Part shown: piece by piece, positions 16,125-23,252 of the stretch
Layout of the letters: the number at the start of each line of letters is the position of its first letter
How positions within the stretch are numbered: the first letter of the stretch is position 1
NCBI RefSeq assembly: GCF_012912005.1
Contig: NZ_JABBEA010000015.1
Span: 79,006 to 143,005 of the forward strand
DNA from: Paenibacillus sp. SZ31
GTDB lineage: Bacteria; Bacillota; Bacilli; Paenibacillales; Paenibacillaceae
DNA: 64,000 nt
Direction: 5' to 3'
Program-made: the position numbers and the translations under genes
Notes under the pieces: generated by a model
The model's database searches: none
Seen by the model: only the letters and a program-made list of their open reading frames with translations
Told to the model about the DNA's origin: nothing

Positions 16125-17504
16125 TTATTTAGTCCAAAAATCCATTTTCTCTAAGAGCCATTGTAGTGCTGACTTCTGCTCCGTTATAATAAGAGCTTCC
16201 GTTTGCATACCTGATTTGATCTGTTCCTGCTGACCAAGGGCATCTTTTAGTTGTATTGATTCAAGAGAGGCCTCCACCACGTAATAAGTGGAACCATCTT
16301 GAGGGTTTACTAAAGCATCGCTACTAATGGAATCTATTTTGCCAAGGACAGAACCGTACTCTTCTAAGGGGAAGGCGGCAAAATGAAAACGCACAGGATC
16401 TCCTTCATGTATTCTTCCAATATCTTGATGATTCATAGCAATTTGAATGGAATAAATCGTATTATTTACGGGAACGACATCCATGACTTGCAATCCTTCC
16501 TGGATAAGCTGTCCTTCACCTACTTCGTTTATGGTATTGATAACTCCTGAGGTAGGTGCTGTGGCCGTATATTTATCCAGACTGGAACGAATTGTATTAA
16601 TTTGGCTATGGAGTTCCTTTTTCCGTTTTCGTAACTCATCAACGCTATCCTGCAACTGAACGTACAAGTCAGATTCTTGTTTTTTTAGCGTTTGTTTTTG
16701 CTTCAGTGCATCTTCTAACTCGGACTGTATTGTGTATCGAAATTCACTTTGATTAGTTTCCATTTGTAGCTTGTTCGTTTTTAGCTTTTCTGTAGCCGCA
16801 TTCGTGGTGAGTTCATCACCGTTAAAGATCGATCGTTTGTACTCTTCCTGAATTTGTGTTTCAGCCAATGTATTCTGAGATACCTTTAGGCTATAGTTCT
16901 CATATCGTTCATATTCCACGGAACCAGAGATTAAATAATTTCTTCCGTAATTAAGACTTTTGAGCAGGAGCCGTTTATTTGCAATGGTTTTATCCGTTTC
17001 AACCTGATCAGCAATCGTTTTGGAAATATCCAATTCTAACTTGTTTTGTACTGGATTATCATTAGCAAGCAGAGCACTTACCGTCTTGTTCGGCTTCATC
17101 GTCCCATCACCTGAAGAAAGTGCTTTAGAGAGTTGTTCAAGTCCCGCCAATCGTTGTGCTGCTTCTTTGTAATCATTTTGTAAACGAGTCTTGTCGACTT
17201 TGAGGGTTCCTGTTTGAATAGAAAATAGCTTATCACCGGCTTTAACTTGTTGACCTTGTTGAACATATATTTTGGAGACACTTCCTGTAGCCTTGTTCAC
17301 TATTTTGGAAATTTTCTCGTTAGGTTTGACTACTCCAGGAGCTTTAACAACTACGTCGATCTGTGCTTTCCAGCTCCAGATAAATGCAATGACCAATACT
17401 AACGTCAGTAGTATAAGAAACCAACTAATAAATGCAGGTGATCTCTTCTCCAACATTTCCCTGCTGTCTCTTAACTCCTCAGGATTTAGAAGTTTAAGAC
17501 TCAT
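16125..17504 (-). CDS. HlyD-family bacteriocin secretion accessory protein
   Basis: A 459-residue membrane fusion-type protein. A short cytoplasmic N-terminus is followed by one membrane helix (FISWFLILLTLVLVIAFIW, about residues 25-43). Then come a biotinyl-lipoyl-like half (VVKAPGVVKPNEKIS, GQQVKAGDKLFSIQTG), a long coiled-coil region (about 100-320) and the second lipoyl half (SGVINTINEVGEGQLIQEGL), ending in a beta-barrel. This is the layout of Gram-positive ComB/LcnD/MesE-type partners of peptidase-containing ABC exporters. The start overlaps the exporter stop codon by four bases, so the two are made together. Confidence 0.92.
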   Translation of the reverse strand: MSLKLLNPEELRDSREMLEKRSPAFISWFLILLTLVLVIAFIWSWKAQIDVVVKAPGVVKPNEKISKIVNKATGSVSKIYVQQGQQVKAGDKLFSIQTGTLKVDKTRLQNDYKEAAQRLAGLEQLSKALSSGDGTMKPNKTVSALLANDNPVQNKLELDISKTIADQVETDKTIANKRLLLKSLNYGRNYLISGSVEYERYENYSLKVSQNTLAETQIQEEYKRSIFNGDELTTNAATEKLKTNKLQMETNQSEFRYTIQSELEDALKQKQTLKKQESDLYVQLQDSVDELRKRKKELHSQINTIRSSLDKYTATAPTSGVINTINEVGEGQLIQEGLQVMDVVPVNNTIYSIQIAMNHQDIGRIHEGDPVRFHFAAFPLEEYGSVLGKIDSISSDALVNPQDGSTYYVVEASLESIQLKDALGQQEQIKSGMQTEALIITEQKSALQWLLEKMDFWTK

Positions 17505-19738
17505 ACCATCGCCCCCGTGTGTTCCAGTTTAGGCGGAGTAAGACTCTCTTCCTGTGCATTCTTAGTATCAATTCCAGGTAATTGATCTTTCCAAAGCTCG
17601 TAATATCTTCCTCGTTGCTGTAGCAGTTGATCATGTGTTCCGGCCTCTACCACAGTACCTTTGTCCATTACAAAGATCCGATCACAGCGCATAACCGTAC
17701 TCAAGCGGTGAGCAATAATGATCATCGTCATATCATCTAGACTATGTATTGTATCCGATACGGCCTTTTCCGTGGTGGTATCCAGATTACTGGTTGCCTC
17801 ATCCAAAATCAGAATGTCAGGTTTGGTAAGTAATGCGCGTGCCAAAGCCAAGCGTTGACGTTGTCCTCCTGATAGATTGGATGCATTCTCTTCAAGATTT
17901 GTCTGATACCTCATAGGCAATTGATTAATAAAATCATGAGCACTTGCTTGCTTTGTTGCTTCAATGATATCAGCCATTTCAATCTCGGATGTTGCTCCCA
18001 TGGCAAGGTTATCTCTAATCGTTCCGCTGAAGAAAAATGTCTGTTGTGGGATATAACTTATTTTCTGTCGAAGCGACTCGATAGATATGTCTTTTATATT
18101 ATTCTCAGAAATCAATAGTTCTCCCTTTTCCGCCTCATAGAAACGAAGTAATAGTTTAACGAGAGTTGTCTTACCAGAACCACTCTCTCCTACCAGCGCA
18201 ACTTTCTCTCCTCTTTCAACATGTAGATCAACACCATTCAGGATGGATTGTCTTGTTCCATATCGGAAATGCACATCTTTGAAGTCGATAGATCCCTTTA
18301 GTGACGCTGGTTTAATATTGCGGCTATCAGATTCCTTTTTTTCAGGCTCCAGATCCATAATTTCTGTTAACCGATCTGCCGCGACCACAGCCGTTTGAAG
18401 TGAAGATTGCAGGTTAATCAGGTTTAAAATAGGATTTATAAAGTATGCAAGCAAAGCATTAAATGTGATAAGTTGTCCCATGGTTAATTGTCCCTTTAAG
18501 ACTTCGTTAGCTCCGATCCAAAGGATAACAATCCCGCTGACTCCCTGAAGAGCACCTTTCAAAGTGGACTGAAAGTTGTTGGAAAAACCAAATTTAAAGA
18601 AAGTACGTAACAATTTAGTGAATTTCTTTTCGGTTTCCAAGTTAGCTTCTCTTTCAGCCTGATAAGCTTTAAGAGTCTCAATACCATTGACTGATTCGAC
18701 AATATATGAAGTAAGTTCTGCATTCTGTTCCATCTGCTCACGGTTTTGTCTCTCAAACGTGCGATGAAATCCCCAGACAATTAGCGCATACAGCGGTATC
18801 ATAATTGCCGTTATACCGAAGAGGAAAGAATTCTGAGTATATAGGATGATTCCTCCTGCAATAACCATCAGAGAATCAATCATAATGGTCAGAGCTGCAC
18901 TGGATATTGCGTCTCTAACCTTGGACGCATCCATAAGTCGTGAGATGATTTCACCTGTTTTCCGGGTCTCAAAAAAGGAGAGAGGTAATCTAAGTACATG
19001 GTAGTAGTATCCAAGTATTAAGGAGATGTCGAGTTTTTGACTTAAATATAATAATAAATGACTTCTAAAGGCATTTAATAATGTCTGCAGTAGGGTCAGT
19101 ATAATAACACCGATTGAAATCCATTGTAAGGTCTGCTCTAGCCTATAAGGAACGATGGAATCAAGTAAGAACTTAAAGTAAAATGCGCCCAGGATGCCTA
19201 GAGTCGTATATAGCAATGACGCAAAAAAGATCCCAAACAACATTCGCTTCTGTGGGAGTAATAGAGTGAAGAAACGTGATAAAGCGCCCTGCGTTTCATC
19301 TTTTTTCTGAAATTGTGCGGTCGGAACCATAAAAATAAGGATGCCTGTCCAAATTTTAAAAAACTCTTCAGGACTATAATTTACAATCCCTTTTGCCGGG
19401 TCAGCTATAATTACTTTTTTCTTTGTGATTTTATGTATGACTACATAATGGAGAAGTTTCTGATCAATAACTACATGAGCGATACATGGGAGTGGGAAGT
19501 CACTAAAGAACGACTCTTGGCTACCCTTGACACCTTTTGCTGAAAAACCTAATTGTTCAGCAGCTTTTATTAAGCCTAACGCGTTAGTTCCGTATTTGTC
19601 TGTACCGGCAGTTTCTCTAATTCGTGTAAGGGGGATTTTTAGCCCATAATGCCGAGAGATGGTTGCTAAACATGCTGCACCGCAGTCTTTTTCATCATAT
19701 TGTTTTTGAGCTGTATATCGTACTCTTAGTAAAGACAT
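17501..19738 (-). CDS. Peptidase-containing ABC transporter (PCAT) that cleaves and exports double-glycine peptides
   Basis: A 745-residue exporter. The N-terminal peptidase C39 domain has the catalytic triad Cys19 (KDCGAAC), His97 (LLHYVVIH) and Asp113 (IADP). Six membrane helices follow (about 165-430), then the ATPase domain with Walker A GESGSGKTT, signature NLSGGQRQR and Walker B LILDEATSNLD. C39 domains cut leader peptides after Gly-Gly, matching the two precursors at 20682 and 20963. I chose the ATG at 19738, preceded by GGAGGTC (short spacing), which puts the catalytic Cys at the usual position; the frame is open 23 codons further. The promoter about 200 bases upstream carries a palindrome also found at lanKC, so export is probably co-regulated with the lanthipeptide. 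Confidence 0.95.
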   Translation of the reverse strand: MSLLRVRYTAQKQYDEKDCGAACLATISRHYGLKIPLTRIRETAGTDKYGTNALGLIKAAEQLGFSAKGVKGSQESFFSDFPLPCIAHVVIDQKLLHYVVIHKITKKKVIIADPAKGIVNYSPEEFFKIWTGILIFMVPTAQFQKKDETQGALSRFFTLLLPQKRMLFGIFFASLLYTTLGILGAFYFKFLLDSIVPYRLEQTLQWISIGVIILTLLQTLLNAFRSHLLLYLSQKLDISLILGYYYHVLRLPLSFFETRKTGEIISRLMDASKVRDAISSAALTIMIDSLMVIAGGIILYTQNSFLFGITAIMIPLYALIVWGFHRTFERQNREQMEQNAELTSYIVESVNGIETLKAYQAEREANLETEKKFTKLLRTFFKFGFSNNFQSTLKGALQGVSGIVILWIGANEVLKGQLTMGQLITFNALLAYFINPILNLINLQSSLQTAVVAADRLTEIMDLEPEKKESDSRNIKPASLKGSIDFKDVHFRYGTRQSILNGVDLHVERGEKVALVGESGSGKTTLVKLLLRFYEAEKGELLISENNIKDISIESLRQKISYIPQQTFFFSGTIRDNLAMGATSEIEMADIIEATKQASAHDFINQLPMRYQTNLEENASNLSGGQRQRLALARALLTKPDILILDEATSNLDTTTEKAVSDTIHSLDDMTMIIIAHRLSTVMRCDRIFVMDKGTVVEAGTHDQLLQQRGRYYELWKDQLPGIDTKNAQEESLTPPKLEHTGAMV

Positions 19739-19918
19739 ATGACCTCCATAAAAAGTGAGATAATCGTAATAATGTATAGGTAAATCTGGTTTGAACATTT
19801 GTCTCAATTTTTTTGCTCATTACGAGGCAAGTCCTCATTGTATTTATCCGTACAACAAATCACCTGTAGCAGACGAAGCTAGATTTGTAATTAGATATGT
19901 TATCTATATACTCTTTAT

Positions 19919-19964
19919 TTTATATATATCTATATTGTTAATAAAATATCCTATATAGGATATT
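19919..19964 (-). promoter_or_regulatory. Exporter promoter with ATATCC-N6-GGATAT operator
   Basis: A perfect 20-bp palindrome at 19945-19964 contains ATATCC, TATATA, GGATAT. Reading leftward, a -10-like TATAAA starts at 19924, so the palindrome centre is 30.5 bp before the -10. The same half-sites and the same distance occur at lanKC (23016-23033 and 23055). No good -35 is visible, as expected for an activator-dependent promoter. Confidence 0.6.
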
Positions 19965-20418
19965 GTAGCTTCAATTTTAATTAAATTTTTGGATGTACAA
20001 TAACTTTAATATAAACAACGTGCAGGATCTTGGTAAGAGCTGAGAGCATTTCCAGCATGCTAAAGAGCATAGAATACAAAAATATACCGCTAAAATGCGC
20101 AGCTGCGGTATTATAGGTGGAGAGAATTACTCCCGTAGTTTGATTTTCTCTTTTCAATTGGAGGAGGCTACCTATTCTAATCATTCAGAAGTGTTGTAAA
20201 TTATCAAATGGGCAATTTCGATTGCAAGGAGAGAGGGGGAAGAAACTAAGAAACTACTGATTTCTCTTGTTTAGCCCAATCGGGAACTTTAATCAAATCT
20301 GTAGGAAACTTGTTATTAATTTTCAGTTCCCGCTGTTTCACGCATTCTAGGATCAGGATATCAAATACATTACAGTTTGCATATAATAGCTAAACAGGTA
20401 GCACTGCAATCCTTGACG
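19965..20418. other. AT-rich stretch without a supported gene
   Basis: About 450 bases between the exporter promoter and the small membrane protein gene. A 67-codon minus-strand frame (19981-20184) has no ribosome binding site and no recognisable features. I see no clear RNA gene. Confidence 0.5.
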
Positions 20419-20604
20419 TCATTTTTTGATGTTTTTCATTTCTGTCGTATAAGCAACAACTTGAATAATAAGCGCAATTATTATAATGACAAACATTACT
20501 CCAACTAATGGTGATTTAGTAGTTAGATAGTTAATTACAGATGTAATAGCACATAGAATAGATAGTAGCAGAGATACTCTTAAAGTTTTAATTTTTTTCT
20601 CCAT
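20419..20604 (-). CDS. Small two-helix membrane protein, possible bacteriocin immunity protein
   Basis: A 61-residue protein starting MEKKIKTLRVSLLLSILCAI, with two predicted membrane helices (about residues 9-27 and 33-53) and a basic tail. I chose the ATG at 20604, which follows a GGGGG run 11 bases upstream; a longer frame starts inside a terminator hairpin. It lies directly downstream of two bacteriocin-like precursors on the same strand. Small two-helix proteins in that position are often immunity proteins. I recognise no family, so immunity is inferred from context only. Confidence 0.6.
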   Translation of the reverse strand: MEKKIKTLRVSLLLSILCAITSVINYLTTKSPLVGVMFVIIIIALIIQVVAYTTEMKNIKK

Positions 20605-20630
20605 TAGATTTATTACCCCCGAAAAAGATT

Positions 20631-20662
20631 GTGCAAGAAGTTTATTAATACTCTTCTTGCAC
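20631..20662 (-). terminator. Hairpin between the second bacteriocin gene and the small membrane protein
   Basis: GTGCAAGAAG (20631-20640) and CTTCTTGCAC (20653-20662) pair perfectly. Read on the minus strand it is followed by AATCTTTTTC, so it may be a partial terminator that lowers expression of the downstream gene. Confidence 0.7.
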
Positions 20663-20681
20663 ATAAATGTATTAAATATAG

Positions 20682-20939
20682 TTATTTCCAGTTTGAAGCG
20701 ATACTTACAGCACCAGAACCGATAGCTCCTAATCCAAGTGTTATAGCTGCTGCTCCTGCAAATTTGGTAGCCCCTGTAGGTTCGGGAACAGCCAAAGCTG
20801 CAACTCCTCCAACAATCCCAGCTACTCCTGCAACTACCTCAGCTGCACCACCAATTACTCCCCAAATACCACCTGCATTTATGTCCGACAATGCGGATTC
20901 ATTTAATTCAATAAAACCATGGGCAATAGATAATTCCAT
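20682..20939 (-). CDS. Double-glycine leader bacteriocin-like precursor B
   Basis: An 85-residue precursor. The leader MELSIAHGFIELNESALSD continues to INAGG, so C39 cleavage would fall after Gly24 and give a 61-residue core beginning IWGVIGG. The core is very rich in Gly, Ala and Val, has many small-xxx-small spacings (GVAGIVGGVAAL, GLGAIGSGA) and has no Cys. This is typical of membrane-inserting class II peptides, especially two-peptide bacteriocins. AGAGGTAAAA precedes the ATG. It follows precursor A after 23 bases, so the two may form a pair. The C39 exporter in this island is the obvious processing enzyme. Confidence 0.85.
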   Translation of the reverse strand: MELSIAHGFIELNESALSDINAGGIWGVIGGAAEVVAGVAGIVGGVAALAVPEPTGATKFAGAAAITLGLGAIGSGAVSIASNWK

Positions 20940-20962
20940 TTTTTTACCTCTTCTCTGTCAAA

Positions 20963-21232
20963 TTATTTTTTTGTAGCGTAGTCTAACATGTATGAACCTG
21001 CTGACACCATAGAAGATGCTGCGCCAATACCAGCTGCTACTCCTGCCACTGGTGTAGCAGCACTAGCACCGATACCTGCAATTATGCCCACAACTGGAGC
21101 AGCTCCAATGAAAATGGATCCAGTTGCTCCAACAACGGCTTTCCAAATGTCTCCACCACCATCAACAAACATCATTTCATCACTTGAAAGTTCGATAAAA
21201 TGATTATTATTCATTATCAGTGCATTTGTCAT
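20963..21232 (-). CDS. Double-glycine leader bacteriocin-like precursor A
   Basis: An 89-residue precursor. The leader ends ELSSDEMMFVDGGG, with the class II consensus EL-S-EM-V-GG; cleavage probably follows Gly26 (or Gly27). The core of about 63 residues begins DIWKAVVGATGSIFIGAAP, contains long Ala/Gly-rich hydrophobic segments and ends in the basic tail DYATKK. There is no Cys. AAGGGG precedes the ATG. The core resembles precursor B in composition but not closely in sequence, which fits the two halves of a two-peptide bacteriocin. The alternative is two independent one-peptide bacteriocins. Confidence 0.85.
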   Translation of the reverse strand: MTNALIMNNNHFIELSSDEMMFVDGGGDIWKAVVGATGSIFIGAAPVVGIIAGIGASAATPVAGVAAGIGAASSMVSAGSYMLDYATKK

Positions 21233-21333
21233 TTTAAATCCCCTTTTTATTTACTAGAATTATATATTTCAACTGTATGCCTGACGCATAGGCTAGCACT
21301 GCACATCAAACAAAATACAGGTAAAATCAAAAA

Positions 21334-21810
21334 CTATAGAATTGATGGGTTAACTCCTATATAAACATCTACAATCATATCATCCATTGATTGTCCGGGC
21401 TCTAAGTCAATAACATTCACATTATAAGCTACGGTTATTGGTTCCAGACCCTTCTGGCTAATATATTGATTTAGCTCGTTGTATGTATCCTGTAATGTAT
21501 TAGGATTTCCCTTATGCCTCGCATAAACTGCGTTCATTAGATGGAAAATCTCTTTAAATTTATATTTTTCATCTAATTTTGCAGGCTGATCTAGTGGAAC
21601 CAAAATCTCTGTATCCAAGATTGGCTGTTCATTTGATTGTTCAATTGCAAAGGTGGCAGTTACAAGAGGACCATTTTTTTTAAGACTATTCTGTTCAAGG
21701 AATTTACCGATATTCATAAATTCCTGTTGTATTTCTGCCTGAGTCATTTTCTTTCTTAGAGATAATACATTCTCAATTTTAAACTCTTTTTCTATTTCGA
21801 TTATTCTCAT
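21334..21810 (-). CDS. DUF5085/GyrI-like protein upstream of the bacteriocin genes
   Basis: A 158-residue soluble protein. The stretch FKEIFHLMNAVYARHKGNP followed by LQDTYNELNQYI and GLEPITVAYNVNVIDLEP looks like the effector-binding (GyrI/SOUL-like) fold, as I remember from DUF5085 proteins found beside polymorphic toxin genes in Bacillus. It has no DNA-binding or membrane segment. It is first in the minus-strand order that continues to the two bacteriocin precursors, about 100 bases before precursor A. A role in immunity, peptide handling or ligand sensing is possible; I cannot choose between them. The ATG has only a distant GAAGGGA site. Confidence 0.65.
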   Translation of the reverse strand: MRIIEIEKEFKIENVLSLRKKMTQAEIQQEFMNIGKFLEQNSLKKNGPLVTATFAIEQSNEQPILDTEILVPLDQPAKLDEKYKFKEIFHLMNAVYARHKGNPNTLQDTYNELNQYISQKGLEPITVAYNVNVIDLEPGQSMDDMIVDVYIGVNPSIL

Positions 21811-21986
21811 ATGTAAGTATAATTCCCTTCAATTAAGAATGAATTTTGGCTATTAGTCCACAACTGTAGAAGGGTATCAGAATAATATCAAACCTTGGCA
21901 GTAATGTCTCTTTTTTACTATAAACGGTATTCTTCAACTCTTCTTGTTACTTTAAGAAATATTTTAATTAATTTAATGATTTTTGG

Positions 21987-22010
21987 AAACTACCCTTTAG
22001 GGTAGTTTTT
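21987..22010. terminator. Perfect stem-loop between the LuxR-type regulator and the bacteriocin operon
   Basis: AAACTACCC, loop TTTA, GGGTAGTTT, followed by TT on the plus strand. On the minus strand only a short T-run follows. It lies just downstream of the regulator gene and about 180 bases upstream of the DUF5085-like gene. Confidence 0.75.
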
Positions 22011-22078
22011 AGAATCGTATGTTGCCCGAGTGTAAATAGCCTTTTGTAGACCACATCTTTATAGCACGGAATGGATTA

Positions 22079-22921
22079 TTAACTCTTATCAACTCCAGAT
22101 AGAATTACTTTTTTCACGAACTCAACCTGATGTTTCACTCCTACCTTTTCATAGATATGTTTCACATGGAAACGAACTGTTTCTTCCGAGATAGTAAGCA
22201 TTTGAGCGATTTTGGAACGACTCTGGCCTTCCAGCCAGCAATAAGCTACTTCCTTTTCTCTATTTGTCAACTGAAAGTCCTCCAATTTCCGGTTGATTCG
22301 CTTCTTTCGCGCAATGGGATCCCTCCATTCCAAATGCTCCTCGATATTACATATGATCTTCTCAAGCAGTGGTACAGCAAAGATCACATCTTCGGCCGAA
22401 TCAAAGGATATGGCCAGATAACCGAGAACTTTTCTCTCTACTTGGATAGGGGTAGAGATGGAGGACCAAGAGGAAAATAACGTGTGACTATGTTCTTTCC
22501 CTTGTACTACTGCAATTTTCCCGGATTCCATCGCAATAGAAATAGCATTGATTCCTAAGTTTTTCATGTTAAATTGTGTTCCCGGTGTTATATAGTGCTT
22601 CTTCAAATCATTCAACTGCTGGGGGGAAGCATATAATTGCAAACACATCCCTTCATCATCTGTCAATATAAACAAATGAGACGGGACGACTAATGTACTT
22701 ATACTTTCTAATTCCGTTTGCGTCGCTTTTAGTAAATCGGCATGTTTATCCAATTTTTGACTGAGTTCCGGCCCTTCTGTTTTGGTGCTGAAACTGAGAG
22801 TTAATGACTTACATCGTGACTCTTGAAAAACGCAATCCCACTGTTCTCGCTGCTGTTTTGAATACTCTTGGAGAGAAGTCCAGGGGTGTCGGACAATTTC
22901 ACTATCACGAAAGAAATTCAT
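22079..22921 (-). CDS. GAF-LuxR transcriptional regulator 1
   Basis: A 280-residue regulator. The middle part (about residues 85-200) has GINAISIAMESGKIAVVQGK followed by HTLFSSWSSISTPI, closely like the GAF sensor domain of AcoR-type activators. The C-terminus is a LuxR-type helix-turn-helix (LTNREKEVAYCWLEGQSRSK, ISEETVRFHVKHIYEKVGV). There is no receiver domain, so it is not a standard response regulator. I chose the ATG at 22921, with AAGGGAA upstream; an in-frame GTG at 22930 lies beside that site. It is divergent from lanKC, with a 28-bp palindrome between. It is the likely activator of lanKC and of the exporter promoter that has the same operator. Confidence 0.85.
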   Translation of the reverse strand: MNFFRDSEIVRHPWTSLQEYSKQQREQWDCVFQESRCKSLTLSFSTKTEGPELSQKLDKHADLLKATQTELESISTLVVPSHLFILTDDEGMCLQLYASPQQLNDLKKHYITPGTQFNMKNLGINAISIAMESGKIAVVQGKEHSHTLFSSWSSISTPIQVERKVLGYLAISFDSAEDVIFAVPLLEKIICNIEEHLEWRDPIARKKRINRKLEDFQLTNREKEVAYCWLEGQSRSKIAQMLTISEETVRFHVKHIYEKVGVKHQVEFVKKVILSGVDKS

Positions 22922-23010
22922 GTGGAACACTTCCCTTATTAAAGCATATTTTCTATACCCACTCTTCCAAATTCCGTATCATATAAATTAGATCATTTTA
23001 TGTAATATAA

Positions 23011-23069
23011 TTTCTATATCCAGTACTGGATATAGAAAAGTAATGATACTAATTTATAATTCGAATTAT
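23011..23069 (+). promoter_or_regulatory. lanKC promoter with 28-bp perfect palindrome
   Basis: The palindrome at 23011-23038 has the inner half-sites ATATCC (23016) and GGATAT (23028) around AGTACT. A consensus -10 TATAAT starts at 23055, 30.5 bp after the palindrome centre, so the site would be centred near -42 and cover the missing -35: the usual place for a class II LuxR-type activator. A second palindrome, ATAATTCGAATTAT, overlaps the -10. The leader to the start codon is about 185 bases and holds small hairpins (TTAGATG/CATCTAA; AGCTC/GAGCT followed by GGCTTTTA) that could attenuate transcription. Confidence 0.65.
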
Positions 23070-23252
23070 CAATAATTTGAAGTTTTAATTAGATGGTTTC
23101 AGCATCTAAAGAAATTAGAAGTTTCATGAAATTCCATAATTTTATTATTATTTAGCTCGTGCTGAGCTGGCTTTTATAATGGACGGATTGTCAAACCGAG
23201 TGTGACAGTGCATGTGAGCGTGGTTGATATTCAAAGAAAAAGAGGTTTTTTA

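Noticed and set aside
19981..20184. 67-codon minus-strand frame between exporter and bacteriocin genes
   Set aside because: No ribosome binding site, no leader or family features, and no conserved position in the operon; probably chance in AT-rich sequence.
22145..22175. A second parS-like sequence (GTTTCACATGGAAAC)
   Set aside because: It has an altered centre (CACATGG rather than CACGTG) and lies in codons of the conserved LuxR-type helix-turn-helix, so coding constraint explains it.
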